A stretch of DNA of 64,000 nt from Mycolicibacterium hodleri (GTDB taxonomy: Bacteria; Actinomycetota; Actinomycetes; Mycobacteriales; Mycobacteriaceae): the NCBI RefSeq assembly GCF_025822245.1, contig NZ_JACKTL010000069.1, positions 110,790-174,789 on the forward strand. The letters run 5' to 3'. This document shows positions 43,499-52,857 of the stretch, piece by piece. The notes below the pieces were generated by a model that saw nothing but the letters and a program-made list of their open reading frames with translations, made no database searches and had not been told where the DNA came from. A program made the position numbers and the translations under genes. How positions within the stretch are numbered: position 1 is the first letter of the stretch; each line of letters starts with the position of its first letter.

Positions 43499-45271
43499 AT
43501 GAGCGATCCGTTGGGGTTGTCGATCGGGACGACCAACCTGGTCGCCGCCCGCGTTGGCAACCAGCCCGTCATCCGTCGCTCAGTGCTGTCCCGCGCCGGT
43601 CAGGTCCTCAGCGGATTCGTGGAGCGGGTCGGCGATCCGGTGCCGTTGGTCGGCCAGGACGGCACGTCCTACCGCGCGGACCTCCTGATGGTCGAGGCGC
43701 TCGACGCCATGGTCGTCGACGTTGGCAGTGACGCGTCCTCGCAAATCGCCCTCGCGGTGCCCGCGCACTGGAACGGTGCCACCCTCCGGTCGCTGCGGGA
43801 CGCCATGCGAACCACTCCGAGCCTGTCGCCAAACGGCGTGCCCGTGCGGCTGGTGTCCGATGCGGTGGCGGCGTTGACCGCGCTGGCGGCCAACCCCGGT
43901 CTTCCCGTGCGCGGCGTGGTGGCGCTGCTGGACTTCGGGGGCGGCGGCACCAGCGTCACCCTCGCCGACGCGACCGCGTCCTTCGAGCCCATCGAGACGA
44001 CGCGGGTGACCGACTTCTCCGGCGACCATCTCGACCAAGCCCTGCTCGCGCACGTGCTCGACGGCCTCGCGAACGAGGTCGACCCCGCGGGAACCGCCGC
44101 GGTGGGCTCACTCAGCCTGCTGCGCGAGCAGTGCCGTCTCGCCAAGGAGGAACTGTCCGAGGCCGCGACGACGGAGATCCGCGTCGAGCTGCCCGGCCAC
44201 CAGACCACGGTGCCCGTGACGCGAGACCAGCTCGACGCGCTGATGGCGGCGCCCCTTGCCGCCGTGCTGGCCGAACTCGACGAAGCGTTGCTGCGCAACA
44301 GGATTGCCCCAGCCGACCTGTCCGCCGTCGTGGCCGTTGGTGGCGGTGCGCGCATCCCGCTGGTCACCCGACTGCTGACCGAGGCTCACCAGAACGCGTT
44401 CGTCACCACCCCGCACCCGGCGTTGGACGCTGCGGTCGGCGCGGCGCTCTTCGCGGCCTACGGGGCCGACGCCGACGCCCAAACCGGGGTGGCGCCCAGC
44501 CCGTTGACGACGGGTGCCTGGCCCGCCACCGCCCCCGCCGAGGTCGCGCCGGATTCGTCGGCGTTCCGCGCGCTCGCGTGGTCTCAGGACGACGACACCG
44601 TCGGCGACCCGACCCCGTACACCGGGGAGGATCCCTACGCAGATCCGTACGCGGACTCCGGCACGACGCGCGTCGTCGCGCAGTACCACCCACGGCAGGA
44701 CGACGAACCACGGTCGTGGCTGCGGCTGCCCCAGTTGCTCGTCGGCGTCGCGGCCGTGGTGGCACTGGTCGCGGTGGGTGGCGTCGCGATCGCCCTGACC
44801 AGCGCCACCGACGAGACGCGGCCGACGCCGACCACCGTCCCCGTGACCGCGACGTCACCGCCTGCGCCGCCCCCGACCAGCATCGAACCGCCGCCTCCGC
44901 CGCCCTCGACCGAGCCGCCGGCCCAGAACGTCGTCACCGTGACGAGCGAGCCACCGCCCCCACCCCCGCCGCCGTCGACCGAGACCGTCACGGTGGAACG
45001 TCCCGTCACCACCACCACGACGCAACCGACGACCACGACGACGACACCCACGACCACCACGACGACGCCCACCACCACGACTACGACTACGACTACTACG
45101 ACGACGTCGAGCACGCCGACCATGACGACGAGTTACATCACCGTGCCCTTCGTGCCGGTGCCGATCCCGATTCAGGTTCCGGCCACCCCCACCCCCACCC
45201 CGGCGCCGTACGTGCCGTACCAGCCGTATGCGCCGCCGGTGTATCAACAACCGCCGCAGTTGCCCTACTGA
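43499..45271 (+). CDS. Membrane-anchored Hsp70-like protein with Pro/Thr stalk (Rv0312-like)
   Basis: This 590-residue protein starts with an actin/Hsp70 ATPase fold: LSIGTTNLVAARV (phosphate 1), LLDFGGGGTSVTL (phosphate 2) and VVAVGGGARIPLV (adenosine). There is no substrate-binding domain. Near residue 420 one helix (LLVGVAAVVALVAVGGVAIAL) crosses the membrane, and the last 150 residues are outside. That tail is proline-rich, then has long threonine runs, then ends VPYQPYAPPVYQQPPQLPY. From memory Rv0312 is described as proline- and threonine-rich with this layout. The ATPase thus senses or powers something from the cytoplasm through a wall-spanning stalk. The ATG at 43499 directly precedes the first motif. 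Confidence 0.8.
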   Translation: MSDPLGLSIGTTNLVAARVGNQPVIRRSVLSRAGQVLSGFVERVGDPVPLVGQDGTSYRADLLMVEALDAMVVDVGSDASSQIALAVPAHWNGATLRSLRDAMRTTPSLSPNGVPVRLVSDAVAALTALAANPGLPVRGVVALLDFGGGGTSVTLADATASFEPIETTRVTDFSGDHLDQALLAHVLDGLANEVDPAGTAAVGSLSLLREQCRLAKEELSEAATTEIRVELPGHQTTVPVTRDQLDALMAAPLAAVLAELDEALLRNRIAPADLSAVVAVGGGARIPLVTRLLTEAHQNAFVTTPHPALDAAVGAALFAAYGADADAQTGVAPSPLTTGAWPATAPAEVAPDSSAFRALAWSQDDDTVGDPTPYTGEDPYADPYADSGTTRVVAQYHPRQDDEPRSWLRLPQLLVGVAAVVALVAVGGVAIALTSATDETRPTPTTVPVTATSPPAPPPTSIEPPPPPPSTEPPAQNVVTVTSEPPPPPPPPSTETVTVERPVTTTTTQPTTTTTTPTTTTTTPTTTTTTTTTTTTSSTPTMTTSYITVPFVPVPIPIQVPATPTPTPAPYVPYQPYAPPVYQQPPQLPY

Positions 45272-45349
45272 CCTTCGCGAGCCCAAGGCCGAAGGAACGT
45301 CACAGTTGCGTTCCAGGTTTCCCGCGGGTCGGCGGTTCACGATCTGTCC

Positions 45350-45622
45350 ATGACCGAGAAGAGATTGCAGACCGACGGTTTGCGCGTGAAGGTGCTTGGG
45401 CTGGCCGGAGCCGCCGCGTTCGTCACACTGGGGGTCCTCAGCCTCGGAGACGGACACGCCACCAACGGTGGCGTCGACCTGGCGGGTTCGGGTGACGCAC
45501 CCGCCAGCACCACCTACGTCCAACCGACTGACAACGCCATGACCATGGGCGCCACCGCGACGTGGACCACGCCGACGACCGTGGAGCCCATCGCCAAGGC
45601 CGCACCCAAGAGCGGGTCCTGA
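45350..45622 (+). CDS. Small single-pass or exported protein (Rv0313-like position)
   Basis: The 90-residue protein has a basic N-terminus then VLGLAGAAAFVTLGVLSLG as an uncleaved anchor or signal. A Thr/Ala-rich exposed segment ends IAKAAPKSGS. It lies between the Hsp70-like gene and the PASTA gene. The gap to the PASTA gene is one base, so they share a transcript. Function is unknown; position suggests partnership with the Hsp70-like protein. Confidence 0.65.
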   Translation: MTEKRLQTDGLRVKVLGLAGAAAFVTLGVLSLGDGHATNGGVDLAGSGDAPASTTYVQPTDNAMTMGATATWTTPTTVEPIAKAAPKSGS

Positions 45623-45623
45623 G

Positions 45624-46040
45624 ATGCGCAAGGTAGCGGGCAGCGTGGTGCTCGCCGCCTCGGCAGTGCTGTGCTTCGGAGCCGGTGTGGCGCAGGCTGG
45701 TTCGGCCCCCGACGTCGTCGGACAGAAGTACAGCGATGCCCAGACCGCGATAAGCGGCGCTGGCCTCACGGCCGTCGTCTCGACGACCGTCGGCGATCAG
45801 GAGGCGTGGCCCGACTGCATGGTGACCAACACGGTCGCCCGCACCGTGCCCGCACCCGAGAACAGCTCGGGGTCGGCGACCAATCAACTGCTCGTGTCAC
45901 TGAACTGTGAGGCGAGCGAAGCTTCTGCGACGAAGCCGGGCTTCTCGGCAGCCAGCCCGCAGGGGCGTGCCGCCGCTGCGGCTGCGGCGTCGTCTTCTGC
46001 GGCCGCAGCAGCCTCGGCGTCGGCCGCACCGTCTAGCTAA
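45624..46040 (+). CDS. Secreted PASTA-domain protein
   Basis: The 138-residue protein has a signal peptide ending VAQA (residue 25) and a single PASTA-like domain: PDVVGQKYSDAQTAISGAG with the later AWPDCMVTNTV and LLVSLNCE forming a Cys pair. The tail is Ala/Ser-rich (AAAAASSSAAAAASASAA). PASTA domains bind muropeptides or beta-lactam-like structures in the wall, usually as part of PknB or penicillin-binding proteins; here the domain is free. It starts one base after the previous gene. Confidence 0.72.
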   Translation: MRKVAGSVVLAASAVLCFGAGVAQAGSAPDVVGQKYSDAQTAISGAGLTAVVSTTVGDQEAWPDCMVTNTVARTVPAPENSSGSATNQLLVSLNCEASEASATKPGFSAASPQGRAAAAAAASSSAAAAASASAAPSS

Positions 46041-47048
46041 CTAGCTCGAATCTGCTGACACCGCCAGGTTGCGCGGGTGGTGGCAGGCCGCCACGTGCGC
46101 GCTCTGCAACTCCTCCAGCCGAGGATCGTCGACCGTGCAGACCTCCGTCGCCCACGGGCAGCGGGTGTGGAAGTGGCAGCCCGACGGCGGATCGATGGGG
46201 CTGGGCACGTCGCCCTCCAGGACGAGTCGTTCCCGTGCCAGGTTGAGCTTGGGGTCGGGGATCGGCACCGCGGAGAGCAACGCATTCGAGTAGGGATGCA
46301 GCGGGTGATCGTAAAGGTCTGCCGCAGGCGCACTTTCGACGATCCGGCCGAGGTACATCACGGCGACGCGGTCCGAGACGTGCCGCACGACACCGAGATC
46401 GTGGGCGACGAAGAGGTACGACAGACCGAGCTCCTCCTGCAGATCCTTGAGGAGGTTGATGATTTGGGCCTGCACCGAGACGTCCAGCGCCGACACCGGC
46501 TCGTCGGCGATGATGAGCTTGGGCTGTAGGGCCAATGCCCGGGCGATCCCGATCCGTTGACGCTGGCCGCCGGAGAACTCGTGCGGGTAGCGGTTGGCGT
46601 GCTCGGGACTCAAGCCGACGCGATCCAGCAGATCCTGGACCCGTCGGCTGACGTCGCGGCCACTGGCCAGCCCATGCAATTCCATGGGTTCACCGATGAT
46701 CTGGCCGACGCGCTTGCGCGGGTTCAGCGAGGCGTAGGGGTCCTGGAAGATCATCTGCATCTGTCGGCGCACCGGGCGCAGGCTGCGACGCGACTGGCCC
46801 ACCAACTCCTCGCCGAGGAATTTCACCGATCCCGACGTCGGCGCGGTCAGCTGCAGGATGGCCCGGCTCAGAGTGGACTTGCCGCAACCGGATTCGCCGA
46901 CCAGGCCCAGGGTTTCGCCCTCGTTGATGGTCAGGCTGACGCCGTCGACCGCCTTGACGTGGGCGACCACGCGGTCGACGATCACCCCGGACTTGACCGG
47001 GAAGTGCTTCACCAGGTCGGTGACCTCGAGCAGGGGTTCGCCACTCAT
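46041..47048 (-). CDS. dppF: Peptide ABC importer ATP-binding subunit DppF
   Basis: The 335-residue ATPase has Walker A GESGCGKSTL near residue 51, ABC signature FSGGQRQRIGIARAL and Walker B LIIADEPVSALD. The oligopeptide-specific C-terminal extension has Cys residues (GCHFHTRCPWATEVC), which bind an iron-sulfur cluster in some DppF/OppF proteins. It forms the ATPase pair with DppD and overlaps its stop by 4 bases. It is the last gene of the importer operon and converges directly with the PASTA gene. Confidence 0.88.
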   Translation of the reverse strand: MSGEPLLEVTDLVKHFPVKSGVIVDRVVAHVKAVDGVSLTINEGETLGLVGESGCGKSTLSRAILQLTAPTSGSVKFLGEELVGQSRRSLRPVRRQMQMIFQDPYASLNPRKRVGQIIGEPMELHGLASGRDVSRRVQDLLDRVGLSPEHANRYPHEFSGGQRQRIGIARALALQPKLIIADEPVSALDVSVQAQIINLLKDLQEELGLSYLFVAHDLGVVRHVSDRVAVMYLGRIVESAPAADLYDHPLHPYSNALLSAVPIPDPKLNLARERLVLEGDVPSPIDPPSGCHFHTRCPWATEVCTVDDPRLEELQSAHVAACHHPRNLAVSADSS

Positions 47049-48046
47049 GACGCCACGTCCTTTCGGAGGCCGATCCGACCGTCGACGTCGCGCAGTCTGC
47101 GCTTGTCGTCCGGGCTTAGCCAGCAGCGGTCACCGTCCAGGGGTGGCGGCTCCGAACACTTGTCGAACTCGTGCGGGCAGCGGGCGGCGAACCGGCAGCC
47201 CGTCGGCGGATTCAACAGCGACGGAGGCATTCCCGCGATCTGAGCCAACCGCGCCGGGCGTGGCTGGTCGAGCCGCGCCAACGAGCCGAGCAGCCCCCAG
47301 GTGTAGGGATGCTGGGGATCGTAGAAGAGCTTCTCCAGGGTCGCGTCCTCGACGATCTGGCCGGCGTACATGACGGCGACGCGGTCGGCGATCTCGGCGA
47401 CCACGCCCAGGTCGTGAGTGATCAACACGACCGCCAGACCGCGTTCCCGGTTGAGATCGTCCAGCAGGCGCAGGATCTGGGCCTGCACGGTGACGTCGAG
47501 CGCCGTGGTCGGCTCGTCGGCGATCAGCACGTCCGGATCGAGCGCCAGGGCCATCGCGATCATCACGCGCTGACGCATGCCACCGGAGAACTCGTGCGGG
47601 TAGTTGCGGGCGCGCCGTTCGGGATTCGGGATCCCCACCGACCGCAACAGGTCGACGGAGGTTTCGCGGGCCTCCTTCTTGGAGACCTTGCGATGCGCCC
47701 GGATCATCTCGGCGATCTGGTCACCGACCCGGTACACGGGGTTCAGCGACGTCATCGGGTCCTGGAAGATCATCGCGATGCGCTTGCCGCGGATCTCGCG
47801 GAACTCGTCGTCGTCGAGCTGGATGAGGTCCTGTCCGTCGAACTCGACCGACCCCGTGATCGTGGCATTGGGTGCCCTGGTGAGGCCGAGCAGCGTTTGG
47901 GCCGTGACGCTCTTGCCAGACCCGGATTCCCCGACGATGGCGAGGATCTCGCCCTTGTCGAGGGTGAAGGACACACCGTCGACCGCGCGTACCACTCCGC
48001 CGTCCGTGGCAAAGCGTACGGCGAGGTCGCGTACCGACAGCATCAT
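47045..48046 (-). CDS. dppD: Peptide ABC importer ATP-binding subunit DppD
   Basis: The 333-residue ATPase has Walker A GESGSGKSVT, signature FSGGMRQRVMIAMAL and Walker B VLIADEPTTALD. The C-terminal segment GCRFAARCPHEFDKC carries the family Cys residues. An ATG at 48046 overlaps the dppB stop by 4 bases, which favours it over the next ATG at 48043. It pairs with DppF to energise import. Confidence 0.88.
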   Translation of the reverse strand: MMLSVRDLAVRFATDGGVVRAVDGVSFTLDKGEILAIVGESGSGKSVTAQTLLGLTRAPNATITGSVEFDGQDLIQLDDDEFREIRGKRIAMIFQDPMTSLNPVYRVGDQIAEMIRAHRKVSKKEARETSVDLLRSVGIPNPERRARNYPHEFSGGMRQRVMIAMALALDPDVLIADEPTTALDVTVQAQILRLLDDLNRERGLAVVLITHDLGVVAEIADRVAVMYAGQIVEDATLEKLFYDPQHPYTWGLLGSLARLDQPRPARLAQIAGMPPSLLNPPTGCRFAARCPHEFDKCSEPPPLDGDRCWLSPDDKRRLRDVDGRIGLRKDVAS

Positions 48047-49005
48047 GCGGGTGCCGCCTCTCCGAGTCGAATGCGTGGGTCGAGGAAGGCATAGAGGATG
48101 TCGACGACCGTATTGAAGAACACGATGAAGAACGCACCGAACATCGTCACGCCCATCAGCGGGGGCAGGTCGAGACTGCCGATGGCACGACCTGCGTAGA
48201 GCCCAACGCCGTTGATGTTGAACACCGTTTCGGTGAGGATGGCGCCGCCACCGACCACCGCGCCGAAGTCCAGTCCGAACAGCGTGACGATGGGGATCAT
48301 CGAGTTGCGCAGAACGTGCCGGATGCGCACCTGGCGCTCGGGGAGACCCTTGGCTCGGGCGGTGCGGACGTAGTCCTCGTTCATCACGTCGAGCATGTTG
48401 GATCGCAGCACCCGGCTGTAGAACCCGACGTAGAGGATCGCCAGCGTCAGCCAGGGCAGGATCAGATGCGACGCCCACCTCAACGGATCGGTGGTGAGCG
48501 GAACGTAGCTGCTGGTGGGGAACAGCTGCACCTTGAAGGTCAGGAAGTAGAGCAGGATCGCGGCCAGCCAGAACACCGGCATCGAGATGCCCACCAGCGA
48601 CAGGATCGTCAAGGCGCGGTCGGTGAACTTGCCGGAGTGGATGGCGCTCAGGTAGCCGAACACGACCGCCAGCGCCATCCACAGCACCGCCGCGCCGATG
48701 GTGAGCGACAACGTGGCGGGCAACCCGCGCCAGATCTGGTCGGTGACGTTCTGTGCGCTCGCGTACGAGGTCAGGGTCCCGGTGAAGATCTTCTTCATCA
48801 ACGTCAGGTACTGCACCCAAATCGGTTGGTCCAGGCCAAGATCCGCACTCACCCGGGCGATCAGCGCGGGGTTGGCGTTCTTGCCGGCGATTCGAATGGC
48901 GGGGCTGGAGTTCGGGATCACGTTGAAGATGAGGAAGACGATCACCGAGATGGCGAAGAGCACGGCGATCATCCCGGACAGTCGCCGGGCGACGAAACGA
49001 AACAT
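48043..49005 (-). CDS. dppB: Peptide ABC importer permease DppB
   Basis: The 320-residue membrane protein has six helices and begins MFRFVARRLSGMIAVLFA. The EAA-like loop reads EDYVRTARAKGLPERQV, which docks to the ATPase. It forms the channel with DppC. The ATG at 49005 is used because upstream residues are not conserved. It starts 4 bases after the dppC stop. Confidence 0.88.
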   Translation of the reverse strand: MFRFVARRLSGMIAVLFAISVIVFLIFNVIPNSSPAIRIAGKNANPALIARVSADLGLDQPIWVQYLTLMKKIFTGTLTSYASAQNVTDQIWRGLPATLSLTIGAAVLWMALAVVFGYLSAIHSGKFTDRALTILSLVGISMPVFWLAAILLYFLTFKVQLFPTSSYVPLTTDPLRWASHLILPWLTLAILYVGFYSRVLRSNMLDVMNEDYVRTARAKGLPERQVRIRHVLRNSMIPIVTLFGLDFGAVVGGGAILTETVFNINGVGLYAGRAIGSLDLPPLMGVTMFGAFFIVFFNTVVDILYAFLDPRIRLGEAAPA

Positions 49006-49009
49006 GGGG

Positions 49010-50047
49010 CTAGTGCTCCAGTCGGATCTTGGCGCGGGGATCGAGGGCGTCACGTAGACCGTCGCCAAACACGTTGAGCGACAACACCGTGAGCACGATC
49101 ATCAGGCCAGGAATGATGGTCAGATGTGGTGCGGTGTAGATGGTCTGGTAACCGTCGGCGATCATGGTGCCCCACGATGCGCTGGGGGGCCGGACACCCG
49201 CCCCGAGGAAGGACAGCGCTGACTCCAGCAGCATGTCGTTGGCGATGTTCAAGGTGAAGAACACGATGATGGTCGACACCACGTTGGGCAGCAGTTCGGT
49301 GATCATGATGCGTAGCGAGCCCTTGCCCTGGGCGACGGCGGCCTCCACGAACTCCTTCTCCCGCAGCGCGAGGATCTCGCCGCGGATGGGCCTGGCCATG
49401 TAGGGCACGTACACCAGCCCGATGATCAGGATCGGAATCCACACCGAGTCACCGGCGATGGTGGTGAACCCAAGGCTCAGACCGCCCACCGCCAGCGCCG
49501 TTCCCAACGCGATGCCCAGCAGCAGTACCGGGAACGCCCACACGACGTCCATCACCCGCGAGAGGATCGCGTCGATCCAGCCGCGGTAGTACCCGCACAG
49601 CAAGCCGACGACGACCGCCACGATGGTGGTGATGGCCGCGGAGACCACGCCGATGAACAGCGACGTCCGTCCGCCGTAGAGAAGCCGCACCATCACGTCG
49701 CGACCGTTCTGATCGGCACCGAGCAGGTACTGACCGCGCAGCCCGGGGCCGATCGGCGTGCCGTCGGGGGAGACGATGTCGACCTGCTGGCCGCCCACGT
49801 CGATCGTGTCGGTGATGTGGTTGGCGTCCGGGGTGGTGTGTGCCACGTGATCCGCCCACAGCGGGGCGGCGAGGCACAACAGCACGATCAGGATGAACAA
49901 CACGCCGAACCCGAGACTGACCTTGTTGCGGCGCAACCGAAGTCCGGCCAGATACCAGGGGCTACGCCCCTGGATCTGGGCGGCCGGAACTCCGGTGGGA
50001 AGTGGGGGCTCGTCCGCCACCTCCACCTCGCTGAAGGGAGCAGCCAT
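49010..50047 (-). CDS. dppC: Peptide ABC importer permease DppC
   Basis: The 345-residue protein has an N-terminal cytoplasmic tail, six helices and the OppC-type first loop GQYLLGADQNGRDVMVRLLYG. The EAA loop is REKEFVEAAVAQGKGSLRI. It partners DppB. Its start codon overlaps the dppA stop by one base (TAATG), so translation is coupled. Confidence 0.88.
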   Translation of the reverse strand: MAAPFSEVEVADEPPLPTGVPAAQIQGRSPWYLAGLRLRRNKVSLGFGVLFILIVLLCLAAPLWADHVAHTTPDANHITDTIDVGGQQVDIVSPDGTPIGPGLRGQYLLGADQNGRDVMVRLLYGGRTSLFIGVVSAAITTIVAVVVGLLCGYYRGWIDAILSRVMDVVWAFPVLLLGIALGTALAVGGLSLGFTTIAGDSVWIPILIIGLVYVPYMARPIRGEILALREKEFVEAAVAQGKGSLRIMITELLPNVVSTIIVFFTLNIANDMLLESALSFLGAGVRPPSASWGTMIADGYQTIYTAPHLTIIPGLMIVLTVLSLNVFGDGLRDALDPRAKIRLEH

Positions 50048-51714
50048 TACTTGATGGCGAAGGAGGAGAAGTCCTGGCTGAACAGCAGATGGCGGTAGCT
50101 CTTGTCGAAGTCCATGCGCTCAGAAAGGAAGGTCGTGTACTGCTCGTTGCCGTACGGCGCCCACGCCGCCTGCTCCATGTAGGCCTTGTCGAGCGCTGCG
50201 TACTGGTCCTTCACGCCCGGATCGTCGATTTGCTTGGTGCGTAGCTCGTTCATCTTGGCGTCGAGCTCGGGGTAGCTGGCCCGGGAGTAGTTGCTGCCGT
50301 TGGTGGGCAGTATGTTGGCCCCGTTGAGCAGCGGCCGGAAGAAGTCGTCCGGGTGCGGGAAGTCCTGAAACCAGTCACCGAAGCCGGTGTCGATGTCGGG
50401 CGTGGACTGGTTGCCGATGGTGGCCCAGTACACGTCACCGGAGATCACCTTCAGCGTGGCGTTGAACCCCAGCTGGGACAGCACGTCGTGGTAGTACTCG
50501 CCGATGCGCTTGCGGTCCGGCTCGTCGTCGGTCCACACCGTGATGTCCTTGTCGGCCGGGTTGGCCTCGGCCATCAGCTGCTTGGCCTTGTTCATGTCGG
50601 GCCCCGGGAAGAGCTTGTATTCCTGGTATCCCGGCATACCCGGCGGCAGGATCTGCTGAGACGGGTGCAGGCGGCCACCGAAGACCCGGTTGAGCGCCTC
50701 GGGGTCGATCGCGTAGTTCACGGCCTGACGCACGCGCAGATCGTTGAACGGCGCGGTCTGGTTGTTCATCCAGAAGTAGTAGGTGTTGATCGAGTCCTCC
50801 ATGCGGAAGCGATCCGCGAACCGCGACTTGACCTCCGCGAGCCTGTCGGCATCTGGCGGATCGGACATGTAGTCGACGCGGTTCTGCTCGATGTCGGTGA
50901 CCTGCGCGGTGTTGCTCTTGTTCTGGGTGATGGTGATCTTGTCGACTCCTGCGTCGGCGACTTCCGTTGCGCCGGCGTCCTTTACGGTCTTGAAGTTCGG
51001 GTTGCGCTCCAAGGTCATGGTCTGCGGCGCCTGGACGCTCGAGATCATGAACGGGCCGCTCGACGGCGGCGGGGAGTTGGTCGCGTCCTTGTCCAGCGGG
51101 GTGCTCGGCGGGACGGGCGCGGCGAAGGTCAGGCCCAGGATGCTGTCGAACGTGCCGTTGGGTTCGGTGAGGTTGATGGTGATGTCACCGGTGGCGTCGT
51201 CGGTGACGATGCCACTGATGGTCTTGGCCGTGCCGCCGGCGTAGTCCTTTGCGCCGACGATGGTCTCGTAGAACACCGAGCCCCCGGAATTGGCCTTGAA
51301 GAGACGCTGAATGGCGTAGGTGAAGTCCGACGCCTTGATCGGCGTGCCGTCGGAGTACTTCATGTTGGACCGCAGCTTGAGCTTGTAGGTCTTGCCGTCG
51401 GGGGAGACCGTCGGCATTGCCTCGGCCAGCCCGGGGACGACCTTCGTGCCGTCCTCGCCCTTGGCGTGCTTGTAGGTGAGCAGCGGGGTGTAGACGTTGT
51501 AGAGCGTCTCCCAACCCTCGACGGTGTAGGACAGCTGCGGGTCGACGTAGTCGGGGAACGACGTCATCGTCACGTTGACCTCACCGCCGCCGCTGCCGCC
51601 GCTGGCGCTGCTGCCGCCACTACTGTCACCGGTGTCACCCCCGCACGCGGCGACACCGAATGTGGTCAGTGCCGCGACGACGGCCACGGTCACCGCCTTG
51701 CGCATCTTGGTCAT
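50047..51714 (-). CDS. dppA: Peptide-binding lipoprotein DppA-like
   Basis: The 555-residue protein is the substrate-binding subunit (SBP family 5). A lipobox VAAC gives the acylated Cys24, followed by a Gly/Ser-rich linker. LKLRSNMKYSDGTPIKASDF and FNDLRVRQAVNYAIDPEALN are family hallmarks (landmarks SDGTPIKASDF, VRQAVNYAIDPE). It captures peptides or related solutes at the outer membrane face and hands them to DppBC. The ATG at 51714 fits the signal; 51732 is an alternative. It is the first gene of the operon, which is preceded by a 452-base upstream region. Confidence 0.88.
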   Translation of the reverse strand: MTKMRKAVTVAVVAALTTFGVAACGGDTGDSSGGSSASGGSGGGEVNVTMTSFPDYVDPQLSYTVEGWETLYNVYTPLLTYKHAKGEDGTKVVPGLAEAMPTVSPDGKTYKLKLRSNMKYSDGTPIKASDFTYAIQRLFKANSGGSVFYETIVGAKDYAGGTAKTISGIVTDDATGDITINLTEPNGTFDSILGLTFAAPVPPSTPLDKDATNSPPPSSGPFMISSVQAPQTMTLERNPNFKTVKDAGATEVADAGVDKITITQNKSNTAQVTDIEQNRVDYMSDPPDADRLAEVKSRFADRFRMEDSINTYYFWMNNQTAPFNDLRVRQAVNYAIDPEALNRVFGGRLHPSQQILPPGMPGYQEYKLFPGPDMNKAKQLMAEANPADKDITVWTDDEPDRKRIGEYYHDVLSQLGFNATLKVISGDVYWATIGNQSTPDIDTGFGDWFQDFPHPDDFFRPLLNGANILPTNGSNYSRASYPELDAKMNELRTKQIDDPGVKDQYAALDKAYMEQAAWAPYGNEQYTTFLSERMDFDKSYRHLLFSQDFSSFAIK

Positions 51715-52166
51715 CTGAGATCCCTTGGTCATGTGTCCCGACGGTGTCCACTACGTGTACGCCTCCCGCCGAGGTGCCATTGCATCTTTTCCGAAAAACG
51801 GCGGATGGCAACTCGGGCGTTCAGGAATGGACACCCCGCGGCAACCCTCTGGCCTGCGAAATCCCAGGACACGGGCTTCATGCGGGGGCCCTCGACGGGG
51901 CCGTCCGGGGTTGCTGCGCCTGCTCGTCGCCGTCGCCACGAGGCTGGCCTGGGCCGGAATAATTACCGTCTGCGTGCCGTTGGACCGGAAAATTAACGAC
52001 TACGTGGGTTCGTCCCCGAAGGTAGCCGACCACGGCGTCGGCCCAGGTGGTATAGACCGTCGGAAAAAAACCTTCAAAAAAACTGAGCGTTTCGGCGCGT
52101 CGCCGTCGCGCCCCGCCGGTGTCGGCGTCCCAGCACTCGATGCCGCACTGGGTAACATCCAACGTC
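51715..52166. other. Divergent intergenic region upstream of dppA
   Basis: This 452-base stretch has no convincing gene. It should hold the dppA promoter on the minus strand and that of the membrane protein gene on the plus strand. A run with seven and six consecutive A (about 52064-52083) is strikingly AT-rich for this genome and could bend DNA or act as an upstream element. I found no clear operator or terminator. Confidence 0.5.
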
Positions 52167-52817
52167 GTGGCGCGTAACGACGGTCCCGGCGGACCCCAAG
52201 ACGACCCGTACTACTCCGATGGCGAGCCGACGCAATACGGCGGATACCCCCGCGGCGACTCGCAGGCGTACAGCGAACCGACGATGGCGGCCAACTACGG
52301 AGCGCAGGACCCGTACGGTCAGCAGCCCGGCTACGGCCAGCCCGAGTACGGACAGCCGCAGCCTCCGGCGGAGCCGCCGCGTCCGTGGTACCGCACCCCG
52401 CCCGGCCTGGTGAGCCTCGGCGCGGTGGGCGTCATCATCCTCGCGCTGATCGTCTACGCCATCGTCTCGCTCACCGGCGGCGACGACTCGAGCACCACGT
52501 CCACCTCGTCGACCACCTCGTCGAGCGCCGCCACGACGACGTCGGGCGCCGAGTCCGTCGTGCCAGCACCGGGTGGCGGTACCGAGACGGTGACCCAGAC
52601 GGAGGCGCCGAGCACCACCACCGACTCGTCGGAGGCCTCGACCACCACCAGTCCGACGACGACGACCACCACGACGACCACGACGACGACTCCGACCACG
52701 AGCACGACCGTGTCGACCAGCACCAGCACGAGCACGAGCACGGTGACGCAGACGGTGACGGTGCCGCCGACCCAAGCGCCCCAGACGCCGAGTGGCGGTG
52801 GGGCGGCCGCGGGTTAG
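52167..52817 (+). CDS. Single-pass membrane protein with Thr/Ser stalk
   Basis: The 216-residue protein has a Tyr/Gln/Gly-rich cytoplasmic segment (QQPGYGQPEYGQPQ). One helix near residue 85 follows (VSLGAVGVIILALIVYAIVSL), then an extracellular tail of threonine and serine runs. Similar single-pass proteins with a Q/Y/G-rich head are frequent in mycobacterial cell-division and envelope settings, but I do not recognise this one. A GTG start at 52167 begins the head directly. The rmlA gene follows 40 bases later on the same strand. Confidence 0.65.
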   Translation: MARNDGPGGPQDDPYYSDGEPTQYGGYPRGDSQAYSEPTMAANYGAQDPYGQQPGYGQPEYGQPQPPAEPPRPWYRTPPGLVSLGAVGVIILALIVYAIVSLTGGDDSSTTSTSSTTSSSAATTTSGAESVVPAPGGGTETVTQTEAPSTTTDSSEASTTTSPTTTTTTTTTTTTPTTSTTVSTSTSTSTSTVTQTVTVPPTQAPQTPSGGGAAAG

Positions 52818-52857
52818 CGCCTGCGGCCGCATGTCGGTTCTGTCCTAGGGTGCTTGC

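Noticed and set aside
45000..45115. ACC/ACG triplet tract as a regulatory microsatellite
   Set aside because: It lies in frame inside the Hsp70-like gene and encodes the threonine stalk; a similar tract encodes the stalk of the protein at 52167-52817.
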